Below, one piece after another: positions 1-7,927 of a DNA stretch of 30,819 bases. This stretch comes from MGNI01 sp964353875 (GTDB lineage Bacteria; Chloroflexota; Anaerolineae; Anaerolineales; E44-bin32). The stretch is from positions 1 through 30,819 of the forward strand of contig CAYGXU010000035.1 in assembly GCA_964353875.1 (NCBI GenBank), written 5' to 3'. The translations under genes were made by a program, and so were the position numbers. The notes beneath the pieces are model-generated. The model did no database searches. It was not told the DNA's origin and saw nothing but the letters and a program-made list of their open reading frames with translations. Position 1 is the first letter of the stretch. Each line of letters opens with the position of its first letter.

Positions 1-251
1 TTGACCGGAGCCTCCTCGGCGGATCTCTGCGCCATACTCAGGCAAAGCTCCCATATTCTCGCCGCCTGTTCGGTTGAATACTCCTCCACGACCTGCGCGA
101 AAACCGCCCCCAATTCCAGATTCCCGCGCGGTCCCGGCAGATGGCTATTCTCCGCCAGGTAGGTATGGATCTGCTCGCTGGAGGCTCCCCTTAAGAAGGA
201 ATCCAGAAGTTGATTCAGCGTTTCCCGAAGGTCCCTTTGTTTCTCTTTCAC
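1..251 (-). CDS. Unrecognised protein, N-terminal part, runs off the window
   Basis: This is the first 83 codons of a minus-strand gene whose 3' part lies before the window. The start is GTG at 251, chosen because a strong Shine-Dalgarno sequence (GAGGAGGGAGGAT) ends directly upstream. The frame is open to base 1. The protein begins VKEKQRDLRETLNQLLDSF and is hydrophilic and helical in appearance, with no signal peptide or membrane segment. I do not recognise the family; a helical-repeat protein is possible but not shown. It is separated from the next minus-strand gene (stop at 467) by about 215 bases in which I see no gene. Confidence 0.6.
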   Translation of the reverse strand, partial: MKEKQRDLRETLNQLLDSFLRGASSEQIHTYLAENSHLPGPRGNLELGAVFAQVVEEYSTEQAARIWELCLSMAQRSAEEAPV

Positions 252-466
252 ATCCTCCCTCCTCTGAGCTTTCCCGAGCAATGTGGATGATTAAACCCCC
301 GACCCGTGAAAGAGACCAGCCTCTGCCATTCCGAAATAGGATATTATGAGAAATTGGTCCCATTTGAGCGAAAAAGCTCGGGGACCGAATGAGGGCAAAC
401 TGCGTGGCGTCTGGCATTGCGCTGTGCTATCAAGCAGATCGCAGAAATGCGTTTGAGCAATTGCTA

Positions 467-1834
467 TTAAGGAGATGGTCCAATCTGGGGAGTGAGAACT
501 TTCCAGCTCGCTCCCCCATTCGCTGTCTTCAGAAGGGTACGCCCAGAATAATCGGAAATGATTAACCAGCCAGTCTCCTCATTCACAAAGTCAAATAAGT
601 CAAAGCCCTCAATCTCCTCCCCCCGCATGTTCCAATTCCTGCCACCATCGGCTGTGCTGAATAGATAGAAGGATGGCGGCATGAGGTGAGCGCTACTCAA
701 AGCAGCACTCCATGCCCAACCCTCTTGAGGATTGATGAAATCCATTGGAAGCAAGCCTCCTGGATAATTCGAACTCCGCCAGGTCTGGCCGCTGTCCAGG
801 GTGGCATACAGGACTCCGCCGGAGAATCTGCATCCCAGCGCGAAAACCATTGCGGTGGGAGAGAAGAAAATAGGGGAGTGCGTCCCGCAATCGCCAACTA
901 GATGAGCCTGCGCCATGTCCAACTTGAACGGAGGGGGGAACTCCTGAGTGGTCCAAGTGAGGCCGCCGTCCTCAGTCCAATCCAGCAGAAACCTACCGTC
1001 CCAGCTCTCCGCCTCATAGGAGACCGCACCAACCGCCGGATCGGCAAAAGCCATGCCCGTCAAATGCCCTGCATGCCAATTACCATGATCGCCATGTCTT
1101 TGATCAATGACCCGTTCCCAAGTCAGTCCCCCATCTGTGGTGCGGAAGAGGAAGTTGCTTCCCTCTGCAACCATGGAAAGCCATCCGCTCTGACCATCAA
1201 CGAAGAATAACTGCAAGGGGGTGAACCTGCCGATGGCGCCATCGATCAGCACCGTATTGAGAGGTTGACTCGCCTGCCAAGTCTCGCCACCATCGTCGCT
1301 ACGCCAGACGATGTTGACTTCTTGGGGCAAGGAAACCTCATAGATAACCCAGGCGGTATCACAGTTTTGGGCGAACATGATTGCATTGCCAACAGGGTAT
1401 GGGTTGAGGAACTTCATGGGAGGTGTGACATCACGCCATGTCTCGGCACCATCCTCTGTGCGCAAGATATGCGGAACCCAATTGATTGCCTCGCTGATCG
1501 CCCAGCCCGCCGATGAATCGATCATAGAAATCGTTCGGATAGAGACCTGCGCTCCAGGCTCAAGGCGATCGATGCTTTCCGAGGTCGCGGTTATGTCCAT
1601 TGAGGACACGATGGAAGTCACGGTCACCTCTGCATAAGGGAAAGGCGGAGGAGTGGCCGAGTTCACATCGGACGAGGGATTTGGAAGGGAAGGCAGCGGG
1701 GTGTCTGATGGAGCACCTGGCACTGCATCGTCGAATTGGAGAACCATACGGAAGGGAAATGCGCATCCGATAGCCGTCCATCCCACCAGAAATGCTATGA
1801 ACAAGAAAGTAGCAACCGGGTATCCACGCCGCAT
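467..1834 (-). CDS. Asp-box (BNR/YCF48-like) beta-propeller lipoprotein
   Basis: A 455-residue exported protein predicted to fold as a sialidase-like/YCF48-like beta-propeller. At least six Asp-box-type motifs are visible: SDDGGETW, TTDGGLTW, TEDGGLTW, TLDSGQTW, TADGGRNW and TANGGASW, spread across the protein after about residue 160. The N-terminus has an Arg pair and a hydrophobic stretch ending in TAIGC, so it could be lipidated on Cys24, although Ala at -3 is not the ideal lipobox residue. A Ser/Thr/Pro-rich tether (about residues 35-65) follows. The ATG at 1834 is preferred over an upstream TTG at 1855 because the GGGAGGGAG ribosome site lies about 9 bases before the ATG. Such propellers usually bind ligands or assist assembly of extracytoplasmic complexes. 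The actual partner is unknown, and no sialidase active site was recognised. Confidence 0.85.
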   Translation of the reverse strand: MRRGYPVATFLFIAFLVGWTAIGCAFPFRMVLQFDDAVPGAPSDTPLPSLPNPSSDVNSATPPPFPYAEVTVTSIVSSMDITATSESIDRLEPGAQVSIRTISMIDSSAGWAISEAINWVPHILRTEDGAETWRDVTPPMKFLNPYPVGNAIMFAQNCDTAWVIYEVSLPQEVNIVWRSDDGGETWQASQPLNTVLIDGAIGRFTPLQLFFVDGQSGWLSMVAEGSNFLFRTTDGGLTWERVIDQRHGDHGNWHAGHLTGMAFADPAVGAVSYEAESWDGRFLLDWTEDGGLTWTTQEFPPPFKLDMAQAHLVGDCGTHSPIFFSPTAMVFALGCRFSGGVLYATLDSGQTWRSSNYPGGLLPMDFINPQEGWAWSAALSSAHLMPPSFYLFSTADGGRNWNMRGEEIEGFDLFDFVNEETGWLIISDYSGRTLLKTANGGASWKVLTPQIGPSP

Positions 1835-1983
1835 TGGCAGATTTCTCCCTCCCAATCAGCCTTCAATATGAGCTTATCATGGTGGCGCTTGAGCTTCTAT
1901 GGGAGAAACGACCTATTGCCTGGGTTTGAAAAAATGCGCCTTGCCCCGGCCAGTTGTAGGGTGAGATCCGCCCTGTATCCCGC

Positions 1984-3288
1984 CTAGATCATCAGCCCTA
2001 AAAAGCGTTCCGCGTCGTACGTGGCTGCCTGGGCAGCGGGCGACCACCTGGGGAAGAGCAGGTCGAAGGCGTGCTCGGTGTTCTCATACTCCACCAGAAT
2101 CGAGGTCGCTCCGTGTTTCAGCAGCTCCCGATGGAGACGGCGTACATCCGAAATCGGGACGGCAAAGTCATGTTTGCCATGAAGGAGCAGCGTGGGCGGG
2201 CAATGCTCCCCCACATGGCTGATCGGACTGCAGAAACGATACTCCTCGGGGGCTTCCCGCAGCCCTCTTCCAATCACCCTGGGCAAAAGGTCTCGCGGCT
2301 CAACCAACTGGCCATAGCTTGGCAAAAGTCGGGCGCAATGGGCGGTTTCCTCTGCATAAGGGATGAGGGATTTCATCACCCGGTTATCCCTAGATAGAAG
2401 TGGTGGGAACCTCGATTCAAAATACTCTTGCTGAGTGAATAAGTCGGTCGGACCATAGTAGGAGACCACCGCCCGCACGGAGGTATCCACTTCGATATGC
2501 TGCGGTTGAAAGGCAGGATGGTTGGCTGTATATGCCGCCATTAAAGACAGGTGGCCACCCGCTGAAGCGCCCATCAGGATAACCCGATCCGGATCGATAG
2601 CGTATTGAGCAGAATAGGTCTTCAGCCATGCAATGGCTTGTTTTACATCGCCGGTCATAGATCTGAGGTGGGCTCTGGGAGCCAGGGTGTAAGCCAGGTC
2701 GAGGATGAGATACCCTTGCCCAGCCAGATGGCGGAAGAAGTGGCGGGTATGCATGTCCTTGTCGGTATAGTGCCAGCCACTCCCGTGCATGTAAATCACC
2801 CCCAGCCCCGAGGGAGACACTCCTTGCGGCGGGTGCCAAATGTCGGCCAGGAGCGGAAGCCCACTCTCGCAATTTATTCCAACCTGTATGTCTCTCTCCC
2901 ATGGAACGATGGGGGAGTCATTTGCCCTTGGCGACCAGCGCGCGGGGAGCATGTGTTTCTTCAAGGAAACGGGGAGGCGCCCCTCCCATCCCTGGCCGAA
3001 GGCGCGTTCGAATTCTTGATGCGGCGAGCTGACACGGATGATGTGGCGCACGGCAATCACGGCTCCAACCGCTCCCATGCTGAACGCCCGACGATCGCGC
3101 AAGGCCAAACCCATCACTGCGCCCAAGGTGCCTATCCCGGCCAAGAAAGCTGAGCAGGCTTCGGCAAGCACTTTGGGAAACCATACGATCAAGCTCAAGA
3201 ACCCCGAACGAGGCCGGATGAGCGTCAGCAGGCCGAGAAGAGTCGAGCACGCGCTCAAGATGCGGACAATGCGCCTGGCCATTTTCAT
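1984..3288 (-). CDS. Alpha/beta hydrolase, HSL-type esterase with N-terminal membrane anchor
   Basis: A 434-residue carboxylesterase-type hydrolase. The catalytic domain starts near residue 140. The oxyanion-hole motif reads HGSGW (168-172, a variant of HGGGW), the nucleophile elbow is GASAGG (240-245, Ser242), and the likely acid and base are Asp374 (HGKHDFAVP) and His407 (NTEHAF). The first 85 residues contain hydrophobic stretches (about 12-25, 30-62 and 70-84), so the enzyme is probably anchored in the membrane with two or three helices. That makes it longer than a typical 300-residue soluble esterase. It stands alone, divergent from the ArsR regulator at 3641 and about 150 bases from the propeller gene. 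The substrate is not predictable; short-chain esters are typical of the family. Confidence 0.9.
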   Translation of the reverse strand: MKMARRIVRILSACSTLLGLLTLIRPRSGFLSLIVWFPKVLAEACSAFLAGIGTLGAVMGLALRDRRAFSMGAVGAVIAVRHIIRVSSPHQEFERAFGQGWEGRLPVSLKKHMLPARWSPRANDSPIVPWERDIQVGINCESGLPLLADIWHPPQGVSPSGLGVIYMHGSGWHYTDKDMHTRHFFRHLAGQGYLILDLAYTLAPRAHLRSMTGDVKQAIAWLKTYSAQYAIDPDRVILMGASAGGHLSLMAAYTANHPAFQPQHIEVDTSVRAVVSYYGPTDLFTQQEYFESRFPPLLSRDNRVMKSLIPYAEETAHCARLLPSYGQLVEPRDLLPRVIGRGLREAPEEYRFCSPISHVGEHCPPTLLLHGKHDFAVPISDVRRLHRELLKHGATSILVEYENTEHAFDLLFPRWSPAAQAATYDAERFLGLMI

Positions 3289-3408
3289 CCTGCTATCCTC
3301 CTTCCTCCGTCTTCAATCCTCATTTGAGTTCAAGCCCATAGATGGCTTTCTGATCCACTGCCACGGATCTCCCCCATTCTCCACCGATGGAGGAGAAAAT
3401 ACAAGCAG

Positions 3409-3480
3409 GCAAGGGTGAAGCATTCACTGATTTGCCTGAATTCCGCTGGTAACATTTAAAAACGAACGCTTCGCCCTTAC
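3409..3480. repeat. 72-bp MITE-like inverted-repeat element, copy 1
   Basis: A 72-base element with imperfect terminal inverted repeats: GCAAGGGTGAAGC at the left end and GCTTCGCCCTTAC at the right. Its full length aligns without gaps to the reverse complement of 27521-27592, with 58 of 72 identical bases by hand count. It lies between the divergent hydrolase and ArsR genes, upstream of the ArsR promoter. Ends of this type suggest a non-autonomous transposable element or a dispersed palindromic repeat. No target duplication is evident. Confidence 0.75.
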
Positions 3481-3484
3481 TCCT

Positions 3485-3530
3485 TCTGGCCGCGGGAGTA
3501 CAGGATGCAATACTCCGTGAAATGCACGCC
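3485..3530 (+). repeat. 46-bp dispersed repeat, copy 1
   Basis: Starts TCTGGCCGCGGGAGTA and ends in AATGCACGCC. It aligns without gaps to 27664-27709 at roughly three quarters identity, with the first 16 bases identical. It contains a short inverted repeat, GGAGTA...TACTCC. In both places it lies to the right of the 72-bp element and in the same orientation, while the 72-bp element itself is flipped, so the two repeats are separate units. Confidence 0.6.
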
Positions 3531-3545
3531 GTCCTGAGGCTGGGC

Positions 3546-3574
3546 TTGACATCGACCCCGCCGCATGCTATACT
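3546..3574 (+). promoter_or_regulatory. Near-consensus sigma70-type promoter of the ArsR gene
   Basis: A -35 box TTGACA (3546-3551) and a -10 box TATACT (3569-3574) are separated by exactly 17 bases. Transcription would start near 3581, at the edge of the palindrome described next. Confidence 0.75.
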
Positions 3575-3582
3575 TATGATAA

Positions 3583-3602
3583 TTACCCACTTTAGCGGGT
3601 AA
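3583..3602. promoter_or_regulatory. Putative ArsR operator, TTACCC-N8-GGGTAA
   Basis: A perfect inverted repeat with half-sites TTACCC (3583-3588) and GGGTAA (3597-3602) covers the predicted transcription start of the regulator gene, 8-9 bases past the -10 box. ArsR-family repressors bind such interrupted palindromes and commonly repress themselves. The assignment to this regulator is inferred from position. Confidence 0.6.
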
Positions 3603-3640
3603 GTCAAGTAACAGGGTAAAGCGAGAAAGGTGAAAGCAAA

Positions 3641-4726
3641 ATGCCCGAGCTTGAGATTATCGCCCCAGTAAAGACCACCACGATCACCTTCGCCCTGGAG
3701 CCGGCCTACAACGCCTTCAACAATCTTTATTTGATCAGCGCCTATACTTCCGGATTCAGCGATTGGATTAAAGAGATCGCCGCAGAGATGCCCCCTGATC
3801 TTCATGAAACCAACAAGCATGTGATCGAGTCGGCCTGTGAATTTCTGGATGCAAAAACCTGGCCCAGCTTCCCTTCTTGGTTGGAGGATCTGCAGGCCAG
3901 AGACCCCTCCGAGATGCGTGATCGGCTACTGGAAGCGTTCCTTGGCAATGCCGAGAAAATGCTGGGCAAGCGTGAGGAAGAGCTGCCTAAACCCAATCAA
4001 TTACTCGAAGATCAAGTGTCTTTTCTCTCGTTCCAGAAAAGCCTCTACGCTGCGCGCGAGAAACCTTTCGATAGGGCATTCTATGAAGCCGAACACGCGT
4101 TGTATCAAGATCCAATAGCGTGGAAAGAGATGATCATCAATCACTTACGTACTATGTGGGAACAATACCTGGCTCAAGACTGGGAACATAATCTGACTAC
4201 CCTGCAAGCATGTGTGACCGCCTTTGAGGCATTAGACCTGACCGGGAAACCCACGGACAAAGTTCTGCGTCAGGTGTTCGATCGCAATATCCCCGACGAT
4301 TGGGAGGAACTTCTCGAGGGCGTGGAAGAGATCATTCTCATCCCCTCCGCCCATATCGGTCCCTATTTGCTGATGATCTCGTTAAGCGAGACCACGGCGC
4401 GGATCATGTTCGGAGCCCGCATCCCCAAAGGTGTTCCCGTTCAATCTCTTGCATTAAGCCGTTCAGAATTGATCACGCGCATGAATGCTCTAGCAGACGA
4501 CACTCGCTTGAGTATCTTGCACCTTCTCTCCCAAGAGGGCGAACTTAGTTCCCAGGATATTATGACCCGCCTCGATTTGAGCCAATCCGCTACCTCTCGC
4601 CACTTGCGACAGTTAAGCGCCACCGGCTATCTCGTCGAGCGAAGAAAGGAAGCTGCAAAATATTATCGTCTGAACTTAAATCGACTTGAGGATATGTTCA
4701 AAGCCCTGAAGGAATTCCTTCAGTGA
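3641..4726 (+). CDS. ArsR-type transcriptional regulator with large N-terminal domain
   Basis: A 361-residue regulator. The C-terminal 80 residues (from about 281) form an ArsR-like winged helix: a DDTRLSILHLLSQEGELSSQ segment, a recognition helix in LSQSATSRHLRQLSATGYL, and a wing ending EAAKYYRLN. The N-terminal 270 residues are mostly helical, with no recognised metal-binding Cys motif and no membrane segment. They may sense a ligand or interact with a partner. This layout (unknown N-terminal domain, C-terminal ArsR domain) recurs in Chloroflexota. The start is ATG 3641 with an AGAAAGGTGA ribosome site. The gene has its own strong promoter and a palindromic operator, so autoregulation is likely. 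The only close downstream gene is the small one at 4787. The signal it senses is unknown, and arsenic is not implied. Confidence 0.88.
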   Translation: MPELEIIAPVKTTTITFALEPAYNAFNNLYLISAYTSGFSDWIKEIAAEMPPDLHETNKHVIESACEFLDAKTWPSFPSWLEDLQARDPSEMRDRLLEAFLGNAEKMLGKREEELPKPNQLLEDQVSFLSFQKSLYAAREKPFDRAFYEAEHALYQDPIAWKEMIINHLRTMWEQYLAQDWEHNLTTLQACVTAFEALDLTGKPTDKVLRQVFDRNIPDDWEELLEGVEEIILIPSAHIGPYLLMISLSETTARIMFGARIPKGVPVQSLALSRSELITRMNALADDTRLSILHLLSQEGELSSQDIMTRLDLSQSATSRHLRQLSATGYLVERRKEAAKYYRLNLNRLEDMFKALKEFLQ

Positions 4727-4786
4727 AATCGACCCATCGGATGTTTCTGTTTCGTACGCTTCGTTGCATAGAAAGAGGGTGAAGAA

Positions 4787-5032
4787 ATGTTAGAACGTCT
4801 TTTGCCAAATCTTCCGTTGATCACTGCTGATGACAAGCTTCGCAGACAAGCCATGATGCAAGCAGCCGTAAAATCTCGTCTGCTACACGAAATTCGATCC
4901 TCACAACCCAGTCCAATCGACCGCCTCCTGGCACATCTTGGAGGGAGACTAATTGTTATAGGTAAAAAGCTTCAGCAACGATATTGCACAATGGAGACCT
5001 ACAGCACCAAGATCCATCCCTCTCAACTCTAA
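4787..5032 (+). CDS. Small uncharacterised protein downstream of the ArsR regulator
   Basis: An 81-residue protein starting at ATG 4787, with a GAAAGAGGGTGAAG ribosome site just upstream and 60 bases after the regulator stop, so it could share the regulator's transcript. It is basic, with an amphipathic helix (RRQAMMQAAVKSRLLHEI) and a second segment, LLAHLGGRLIVIGKKLQQRY. That second segment resembles short conserved tails I associate with small proteins of Chloroflexota and Actinobacteria. It has no clear membrane helix, Cys pairs or catalytic motif, and its function is unknown. Coding is supported by the ribosome site and composition, but the last 12 residues could be non-conserved. Confidence 0.6.
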   Translation: MLERLLPNLPLITADDKLRRQAMMQAAVKSRLLHEIRSSQPSPIDRLLAHLGGRLIVIGKKLQQRYCTMETYSTKIHPSQL

Positions 5033-5300
5033 GAGAGCCCAGTCATCTCGCTCGATTCACGACCATCCTCAAGCCGCCCCGAACAGGCCAATCGACCTCC
5101 TTCGGAGCGGCTTATCCTTTCCCGGGCCTACCCCTTCGCTTCAACTCCGACTTGCACTTATATGACACACCCAGGCAAATCATACGGGGTTCGAATAGGC
5201 TTTTGCTTCCCTTCCCATCCGCCACCACAAAAAATAACGCCGAAAAACGATCCCAGGGTTTCCCACTCATCCAATTCCTATCAATAACTGCTCTTCTGAT

Positions 5301-5705
5301 AAAAATGAGACACCCTTTAAGGTTCGAAAACAGGAGTCAATTCACATTACCCGTCTCATCTGGCGTTACCTCCACATTACTATTATTCATTATCCCTCCT
5401 TCTCCTCGGATGGTCGCCAACTGGCCTTCCTTTGTGATATCAGCGGCCTCCCACAGGTCTGGAGGGTAACTCTGCCTTTCAAATCCAACCAACCGCTTTG
5501 GCCCCCGACCAACTCACCTTCGAATCCGATTGGGTGCTCGCCTGCCAAAGACGACGGACGCCTGATCTTCGCCAGCGATGTCGGTGGGAATGAAAATGCC
5601 CAGCTCTACCTGCTCTCCCCAAACGACACCGATATCCTCCTGACAGAAGGTCACAAGGGCGCCAAACCATTCCAATGGAAAAACTGCCACATTGGTCAAA
5701 TGTGA
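5301..5705 (+). pseudogene. Relic of a TolB-like/S9-peptidase beta-propeller protein
   Basis: A plus-strand frame without a convincing start codon or ribosome site stays open across about 135 codons and reads like the N-terminal propeller of prolyl-oligopeptidase (S9) or TolB-type proteins. YPSFSSDGRQLAFLCDISG and then PQVWRV sit at 5391-5468, followed by DGRLIFASDVGGNENAQLYL and LLTEGHKGAKPF up to a TGA at 5703. The pattern of a PSFSPDGRxLAF blade followed by a D.GGNENAQLYLL blade is typical of S9 acylaminoacyl-peptidase propellers. The other blades and the whole catalytic domain are missing. I read it as a decayed remnant lying between the small gene at 4787 and the SanA-like gene. The stretch 5033-5300 before it holds nothing I recognise. 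Confidence 0.65.
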
Positions 5706-5726
5706 TGCCCCGTGATGAGAAGACGG

Positions 5727-5732
5727 TATAAT
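5727..5732 (+). promoter_or_regulatory. Possible -10 box upstream of the SanA-like gene
   Basis: A perfect TATAAT lies 108 bases before the ATG at 5841. No good -35 box is present at 16-18 bases upstream, so this is only a suggestion. Confidence 0.3.
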
Positions 5733-5840
5733 CTTTGCTGATCTTCTTATTTCGCGGCGATAGGGCAACCCACATATCTTCATTCAGCCAGGTGATTCAA
5801 CGACTGAACTCCAACCCAGCTTCTTTAGGAAACAGCTATC

Positions 5841-6506
5841 ATGGGAAAATTGAAACCTTCTAGAACCTCAAAGTGGTTTCGTCTGCTCACATTCGTTTTA
5901 TTGCTATTCTTTTTGGCTGTGATTGGCTGGACTGCCTGGTCGATGACCGCACGTTTTGAGCGTTTTATCTACTCCCCTTCCGAGCTAGAGATGATCCCTG
6001 CCCGCCCCGTGGCGATCATCTTTGGGGCTGGATATTGGCCCAGCGGCGCTCTCAGCGATATCCTACGCGACCGGCTGGATGCGGCCATCGAGCTCTATCG
6101 CGCCAAGCGGGTTCAAAAGCTATTGCTCAGTGGGGATAACCGTGTGGTCGAATATAACGAACCAGCCAAGATGCAGGAGTACGCCCTGGCGCAAGGTGTA
6201 GCGCAGGAGGACCTGGTGCTGGATTATGCCGGGCGCCGGACCTATGACACCTGCTACCGCGCCCGCGATATCTTCCTGGTGCCGCAAGTGATCGTCGTCA
6301 CCCAACGTTATCACCTGCCGCGCGCCCTCGACACCTGCCGGGGATTGGGACTGGATGCCATCGGCTATGTCGCCGACCGCACCCCCTACGTCCACATCCG
6401 TTGGTACTGGACACGCGAAATCCCTGCAATCTGGCGCACCTGGTGGGATGTCCATATCTGGCGTCCAGAACCTGTGTTGGGAGAGCCTCTCCCCATTTTC
6501 AATTAG
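5841..6506 (+). CDS. SanA/YdcF-type (DUF218) membrane-anchored protein
   Basis: A 221-residue protein with a basic N-terminus, one transmembrane helix (about 12-35) and a DUF218 domain predicted outside the cytoplasm. Conserved DUF218 features are visible: VAIIFGAG near 58-64, LLLSGDN (94-100), YNEPAKMQEYA, then DYAGRRTYDTCYRA (128-141) and VTQRYHLPRAL (153-163). SanA of enterobacteria affects envelope barrier function and vancomycin resistance. The family's biochemistry is unsettled and may involve lipid-linked or nucleotide substrates. Length matches the SanA type (about 220-240). It is a single-gene unit, convergent with the PLP enzyme that ends at 6544. Confidence 0.88.
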   Translation: MGKLKPSRTSKWFRLLTFVLLLFFLAVIGWTAWSMTARFERFIYSPSELEMIPARPVAIIFGAGYWPSGALSDILRDRLDAAIELYRAKRVQKLLLSGDNRVVEYNEPAKMQEYALAQGVAQEDLVLDYAGRRTYDTCYRARDIFLVPQVIVVTQRYHLPRALDTCRGLGLDAIGYVADRTPYVHIRWYWTREIPAIWRTWWDVHIWRPEPVLGEPLPIFN

Positions 6507-6543
6507 GACCTGCCGCGGGTTCGGTGCCCTTGCAAGAATAAAC

Positions 6544-7782
6544 TCATACCTTCTTCAACGCCTGCTCGAAATCGGCGATCAGGTCCTCCACATTCTCGAT
6601 ACCGACCGAAAGACGGACCAGACCATCACTGATGCCCATCTTGCGTCTTATTTCCGGCGGCACTTTAACGTGCGTCATCCCAGCCGGATGCTGGATGAGC
6701 GTATCCACACAACCAAGGCTGACACCGAGCACCGCCACGCGTACCGCCTCCAACATGCGCTTTGCCGCCTGGAACCCTCCAGCCAATTCAAAGGAGATCA
6801 TCCCCCCATAGGCATGCATTTGGCGTTTGGCGATCGCATGTCCTGCATGGGTCTCAAGCCCGGGATAGTAGACCATTTTCACCTTGGGATGAGAAGCCAA
6901 ATACTCCGCAATGACCATGGCATTCTGGCAATGCCGCTCCATGCGCAATTCGAAGGTCTTCAAACCCATGTTGGCTAACCAGGCGTCGAAGGGGCTGAGC
7001 GTTCCCCCAAAACGTCTTCGCATCATTTGCAGATCCTCACACACGAAATGGGGATGCCGGCTGACGACTGCGCCTCCGATGATGGCCCCATGCCCGGAGA
7101 GATATTTGGTGATCGAATGCACCACCAGATCCGCGCCCAGGCTCAACGGGCGCTGGGCATAGGGCGTGGCAAAGGTGTTATCGACCACCAACCAGCAGTC
7201 CTGCCGATGGGCCAATTCCGCCACCTGCTCGATATCAATGATTTCCATCGTAGGATTGACGGGAGTCTCAACATAAGCCAGACGAGCCTTGGGCTGATCC
7301 TGGAAAGCCTGTTGCCAATCGTCCAACGAACTCCCTTCGACCCATACCACTTGAATGCCCAGACGGGGAGCGATCTCCTCCAGAAAGCCAAAGGTGTCGC
7401 TGTAGAGGGCGCGTTGGGCGATCACGATCTCACCCGCGCCCAGGCGCGCCAGGATCACCGAACTGATCGCTGCCATGCCAGATGCGAAGACCTTCCCATC
7501 CACCACGTCTTCCACCTCACACTCTGGCGTAGCGCGCAGCAAGTCGAGCCCCTCGAGCATGGCGTACTTCAACTCCAGTTGCTTCAGGTTGGGATTATCC
7601 AGCCGAGTGTAAACATAACCCTGCGTTTCACCGCGGTAAATCGCCTCTGCATGGGCGAAATCCGGGAAGCGGAAGACCGAGCTCTGATAGATGGGGGTGA
7701 TATGGGCATTGAGGGGATTATTGCCCTCTCCGGCATGATTGACCAATGTGCCAATTCCAAAGTTAGGAAAGACTTGATCCAT
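6544..7782 (-). CDS. PLP-dependent trans-sulfuration enzyme (Cys/Met metabolism family)
   Basis: A 412-residue fold-type I PLP enzyme of the cystathionine gamma-synthase / methionine gamma-lyase / O-acetylhomoserine sulfhydrylase family. The PLP lysine is Lys226 in SITKYLSGH (223-231). Asp201 in VVDNTFATP binds the pyridine nitrogen, SGMAA (101-105) binds phosphate, and YTR (58-60) is the phosphate-contacting Tyr/Arg from the neighbouring subunit. YVETPVNPTMEIIDI is the usual family block. A roughly 15-residue acidic insert (about 83-97) before SGMAA is longer than in most homologues. The reaction is gamma-elimination or gamma-replacement on a homoserine ester, cystathionine or methionine; sequence alone does not settle which. 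It is monocistronic, transcribed away from the Mut7-C gene's 3' end. Confidence 0.92.
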   Translation of the reverse strand: MDQVFPNFGIGTLVNHAGEGNNPLNAHITPIYQSSVFRFPDFAHAEAIYRGETQGYVYTRLDNPNLKQLELKYAMLEGLDLLRATPECEVEDVVDGKVFASGMAAISSVILARLGAGEIVIAQRALYSDTFGFLEEIAPRLGIQVVWVEGSSLDDWQQAFQDQPKARLAYVETPVNPTMEIIDIEQVAELAHRQDCWLVVDNTFATPYAQRPLSLGADLVVHSITKYLSGHGAIIGGAVVSRHPHFVCEDLQMMRRRFGGTLSPFDAWLANMGLKTFELRMERHCQNAMVIAEYLASHPKVKMVYYPGLETHAGHAIAKRQMHAYGGMISFELAGGFQAAKRMLEAVRVAVLGVSLGCVDTLIQHPAGMTHVKVPPEIRRKMGISDGLVRLSVGIENVEDLIADFEQALKKV

Positions 7783-7927
7783 GAATAACTCCTGATGCTA
7801 AAGATGTATTCCAGTCAACAAGCAAACCCTTTTCTCAAAGAATCCTTGCATTGTATCCTTTGGAGAAGCCCCCCAATCTGCAAGACTACCCACCCCTAAA
7901 TCCCATCATCACACGCCCAACCTCAGA

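Noticed and set aside
2417..2902. A 161-codon frame within the hydrolase gene
   Set aside because: A same-strand shadow of the hydrolase in another frame.
5185..5210. A GGTTCGAAT-like string suggesting a tRNA T-arm
   Set aside because: No acceptor stem, anticodon arm or paired T-stem around it.
4984..5469. A 161-codon plus-strand frame
   Set aside because: It overlaps the small gene and the propeller relic in another frame and has no protein-like pattern or ribosome site.
7027..7788. A 253-codon frame opposite the PLP enzyme
   Set aside because: Antisense shadow of a clearly coding gene with intact PLP motifs.
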